From Chloroflexota bacterium (lineage in GTDB: Bacteria; Chloroflexota; Anaerolineae; Anaerolineales; Anaerolineaceae), in the NCBI GenBank assembly GCA_023434145.1, contig JAEYTI010000253.1, forward strand, positions 1 through 8,342: 8,342 bases of DNA, read 5' to 3'. Under the pieces are notes generated by a model that was given only the letters and a program-made list of their open reading frames with translations, was not told where the DNA came from and did not search any database. The stretch's first letter is position 1, and the number at the start of each line of letters is the position of its first letter. Made by a program: the position numbers and the translations under genes. This document shows positions 6,721 to 8,342 of this stretch, piece after piece.

Positions 6721-6761
6721 TTTTCTCTCCATTTGTGGCCAAGTCACAAATGGAGAGAAAA
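6721..6761. repeat. 17-bp perfect stem between GH4 and kinase genes
   Basis: TTTTCTCTCCATTTGTG (6721-6737) is the exact reverse complement of 6745-6761, with a 7-nt loop. It lies in the 58-nt gap of the - strand operon. On both strands the T-run is on the 5' side and the A-run on the 3' side, so it lacks the trailing U-tract of an intrinsic terminator. In the mRNA it ends 3 nt before the GGAG of the kinase ribosome site (6714-6717). It may stabilise the 3' end of the GH4 transcript or reduce read-through to the kinase. Confidence 0.7.
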
Positions 6762-6765
6762 ACAA

Positions 6766-8064
6766 CTACTTGAAGAACTGCGGCAGATGCTGGCGGTTGG
6801 TTTCCAGCAAATCATCGAGCACGGCCTGCACCTTATCGGCGGATGGCCCGAGCGGGTGCGCCAGCAGGGCCTGGTACGCCGCGCGACGGTCGCCGTGGAC
6901 GGCTGCTTCGACGGTGAGGATCTCGAACGACTTTACCTGCGCAATCAGGCCAAACACCGACTGGGGCAGCGGCTCGGCGGGCAGCGGCGTGACGCCCGAT
7001 TTATTCACATTGGCGGGCATCTCCAGCACCCAATCCGCGGGCCAGCCGGGCACAGCGCCGTTGTGGCGCAGATTCACCACGTGCGTCTCGCCCAGGTCGT
7101 TGTAGTGCGCATTGAGCAGCTGCGTAGCGACGGTGGAATAGTAGGCTCCGCCGCGCTTCATCAGATCATCGGGCGGCTCGGTGCGATCGGGCTCTGCGTA
7201 CTCTTTCAGCAAGTTCTCTTCGATCGCCTGCACCTGTTCGGCGCGTGATGGCGGCCAATTCTCCTGCTCCGCCACCTTCTTTTGCGTGTAGTAGAAGTAC
7301 GACAGATAGTAATTGGGGATCATCCGCAGGGCCTCGATGGTTCCGGGGTCCCAGGCGGGGTGTTCGTCCGAGCGGAGCTTCTCAACGTAGCGTTCCAGGA
7401 TGCGCGGGAAGATCTCCTCGCCTTCTACGGTGAAGCCGTAGTGCCAGGTGAGGTGGTTGAGCCCCAGCGTCTTGAGCTGCGCATGGTCGGGGTTGATCTT
7501 CTGCCCGGTCTCGGTTTCGATCTCTTTGAGAAAACCGTTTTTCACGCCAATGGCTACGTTGCACACGCCCACCGCCGGCACGCCCTCGCCGTAGCGGAAG
7601 ATCGCCTCGGTGACCAACCCCGCCGGGTTCGTGAAGTTCGCCAGCATACAGCCGGGCGCGCCTACCTCGCGGATATCTTTGGCGACAGAGAGGATCACCG
7701 GGATTGTACGCATGGCCTTTGCCATTCCGCCCACACCGGTGGTTTCCTGCCCGATCAGCCCATGACGTTTGCCCAGGTATTCATCGTTGCGGCGGGCTTC
7801 CATCATGCCCACACGAAGCTGCGTGATGACGTAATTGGCATTATGGATCGCTTCGCGCTGGTTGGTGGTCAGGAAGACTTTGAAAGGCGCGCCCTTCGCC
7901 TCAACCATGCGCTGGGCGAACTTGCCAACCACGTCCAGCCGCTCTTGCGAGATATCCATCAGCCACAGCTCATCTACGGGGAACGAATCGCGACGTTCGA
8001 GGAAGCCGTTGATCAGCTCGGGTGTATAGGTCGATCCACCACCAATGACGGCGACTTTCAGCAT
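6766..8064 (-). CDS. GH4 family NAD-dependent 6-phospho-beta-glucosidase-like glycosidase
   Basis: This is a cytoplasmic glycosidase of 432 residues that cleaves by an NAD+ and Mn2+-dependent oxidation-elimination mechanism, unlike ordinary hydrolases. The N-terminal Rossmann motif is VAVIGGGSTYTPELI (4-18). QETTGVGG (106-113) and FTNPAG (144-149) are family signatures. VCNVAIG (167-173) and GLNHLTW (201-207) supply the metal ligands Cys168 and His204, and YYLSYFYYT (252-260) and RGGAYYS (304-310) hold the tyrosines expected at the active site. The CN after the metal Cys matches the 6-phospho-beta-glucosidase branch rather than the CHS type of alpha-galactosidases, but the following residues are VA where VP is usual. 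Length is normal (about 420-450). The ATG at 8064 has AAGGAG (8072-8077) at 7 nt and a TATAAT about 40 nt upstream; it is the first gene of the operon. Substrate could be a phosphorylated beta-glucoside or chitobiose-type sugar made by the neighbouring kinase. Confidence 0.92.
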   Translation of the reverse strand: MLKVAVIGGGSTYTPELINGFLERRDSFPVDELWLMDISQERLDVVGKFAQRMVEAKGAPFKVFLTTNQREAIHNANYVITQLRVGMMEARRNDEYLGKRHGLIGQETTGVGGMAKAMRTIPVILSVAKDIREVGAPGCMLANFTNPAGLVTEAIFRYGEGVPAVGVCNVAIGVKNGFLKEIETETGQKINPDHAQLKTLGLNHLTWHYGFTVEGEEIFPRILERYVEKLRSDEHPAWDPGTIEALRMIPNYYLSYFYYTQKKVAEQENWPPSRAEQVQAIEENLLKEYAEPDRTEPPDDLMKRGGAYYSTVATQLLNAHYNDLGETHVVNLRHNGAVPGWPADWVLEMPANVNKSGVTPLPAEPLPQSVFGLIAQVKSFEILTVEAAVHGDRRAAYQALLAHPLGPSADKVQAVLDDLLETNRQHLPQFFK

Positions 8065-8105
8065 AAGGGAACTCCTTCAGTTCGTATTGTCGTACTGCTG
8101 AGAGT

Positions 8106-8111
8106 ATTATA
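8106..8111 (-). promoter_or_regulatory. -10 box of the GH4-kinase-hydrolase operon
   Basis: Read on the - strand this is a consensus TATAAT, placed so that transcription would start about 35 nt before the GH4 ATG. No good -35 is present: the hexamer at 17 nt would be CGGTTA, which already runs into the repeat cluster beginning near 8131. An activator or an alternative sigma factor could compensate. Confidence 0.45.
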
Positions 8112-8132
8112 ACCCTGGGATTAAGTAGTAAC

Positions 8133-8158
8133 CGCAGAGTTCGCGGAGGTACGCAGGG
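8133..8158 (+). repeat. Degenerate CGCAGAG tandem cluster
   Basis: Three related 7-mers, CGCAGAG (8133-8139), CGCGGAG (8142-8148) and CGCAGGG (8152-8158), are spaced 9 and 10 nt apart. They resemble the unit of the neighbouring inverted repeat but have CG in place of AC. No reverse-complement mate is seen in the window. Confidence 0.5.
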
Positions 8159-8173
8159 GGAAGAAAGATTTTT

Positions 8174-8270
8174 ACCACAGAGAAAACAGAGACAACAGAG
8201 GGAAGAAGGAGAAAAACGCTAATCCTTCTTTCTCCTTCTATTTCTCTGTGATCTCTGTTCCCTCTGTGGT
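8174..8270. repeat. Imperfect 97-nt inverted repeat of 9-bp ACAGAG units
   Basis: The left arm has ACAGAG at 8177, 8186 and 8195 (period 9). The right arm has CTCTGT at 8244, 8253 and 8262, also period 9. The outer nine bases of each arm match exactly (8174-8182 with 8262-8270), and an inner 11-nt match pairs 8204-8214 with 8229-8239. The arms differ at a few positions and by a one-base shift. It is a non-coding intergenic element of the ACAGAG-repeat kind seen in many environmental bacterial genomes. It lies upstream of the GH4 gene. Confidence 0.75.
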
Positions 8271-8304
8271 TGTATCTTTTCTATATTGATACTTTGTTGG
8301 ATCG

Positions 8305-8337
8305 TTTTGTGGGGGCGACATGGGTGGGGCCCCAAAA
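8305..8337. repeat. Small bulged hairpin at the right edge
   Basis: TTTTG (8305-8309) pairs with CAAAA (8333-8337), and after one bulged T, GGG (8311-8313) pairs with CCC (8330-8332). It again has T on the left and A on the right. The loop is long (16 nt) and the window ends 5 nt later, so its extent is uncertain. The rest of 8271-8342 shows nothing I can assign. Confidence 0.25.
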
Positions 8338-8342
8338 AGATG

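Noticed and set aside
7282..8112. A 276-codon + strand frame opposite the GH4 gene
   Set aside because: The opposite strand encodes a complete GH4 enzyme with catalytic motifs throughout; this frame has no recognisable domain and runs through the GH4 promoter.
8133..8270. CRISPR array
   Set aside because: The repeated unit is only 6-7 nt at a 9-10 nt step, with an inverted arrangement and no spacers of CRISPR size; no cas gene is near.
8320..8342. ATG at 8320 as the start of a further + strand gene
   Set aside because: Only seven codons remain in the window, and the ATG sits in the loop of a GC-rich hairpin without a clear ribosome site, so it cannot be supported.

Overview
The window looks like chromosomal DNA from a moderately high-GC free-living bacterium. 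The closest match by gene style is Chloroflexota, class Anaerolineae. That placement rests on the mix of housekeeping and sugar-catabolism genes, the codon usage and the ACAGAG-type intergenic repeats. It is inference; no marker gene here is decisive. There are no tRNA, rRNA, CRISPR, phage or transposase genes.

The left part is on the + strand. It opens inside gyrA (DNA gyrase subunit A), of which only the coiled-coil end and the six-bladed C-terminal pinwheel are present. A very long, almost perfect palindrome separates gyrA from a MATE-family drug/cation antiporter. After that come a small cytoplasmic protein of unknown function (146 aa) and a Gfo/Idh/MocA-type NAD(P)-dependent oxidoreductase. 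The oxidoreductase is preceded by a 141-nt leader with a large hairpin and a mini-hairpin that covers its ribosome binding site.

The right part is a three-gene operon on the - strand, convergent with the oxidoreductase. Its order of transcription is a GH4 NAD-dependent 6-phospho-glycosidase, a BadF/BadG-type N-acetylglucosamine-kinase-like sugar kinase, and an epoxide-hydrolase-like alpha/beta hydrolase. The kinase and hydrolase genes are 4 nt apart and probably translationally coupled. The glycosidase and kinase are separated by a 58-nt gap that holds a 17-bp perfect stem. The pairing of an ATP-dependent sugar kinase with a phospho-glycosidase, with no PTS gene in view, suggests uptake of an unphosphorylated saccharide followed by cytoplasmic phosphorylation and cleavage. 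The substrate cannot be read from sequence.

The right edge (8065-8342) has no gene. It holds the probable promoter of the - strand operon and two repeat clusters built on a 9-10 bp ACAGAG/CGCAGAG unit, one of them arranged as a ~97-nt imperfect inverted repeat. A recurring theme is that most gaps between genes contain a different strong inverted repeat, and several of these have T-runs on the 5' side and A-runs on the 3' side, the reverse of a standard intrinsic terminator.
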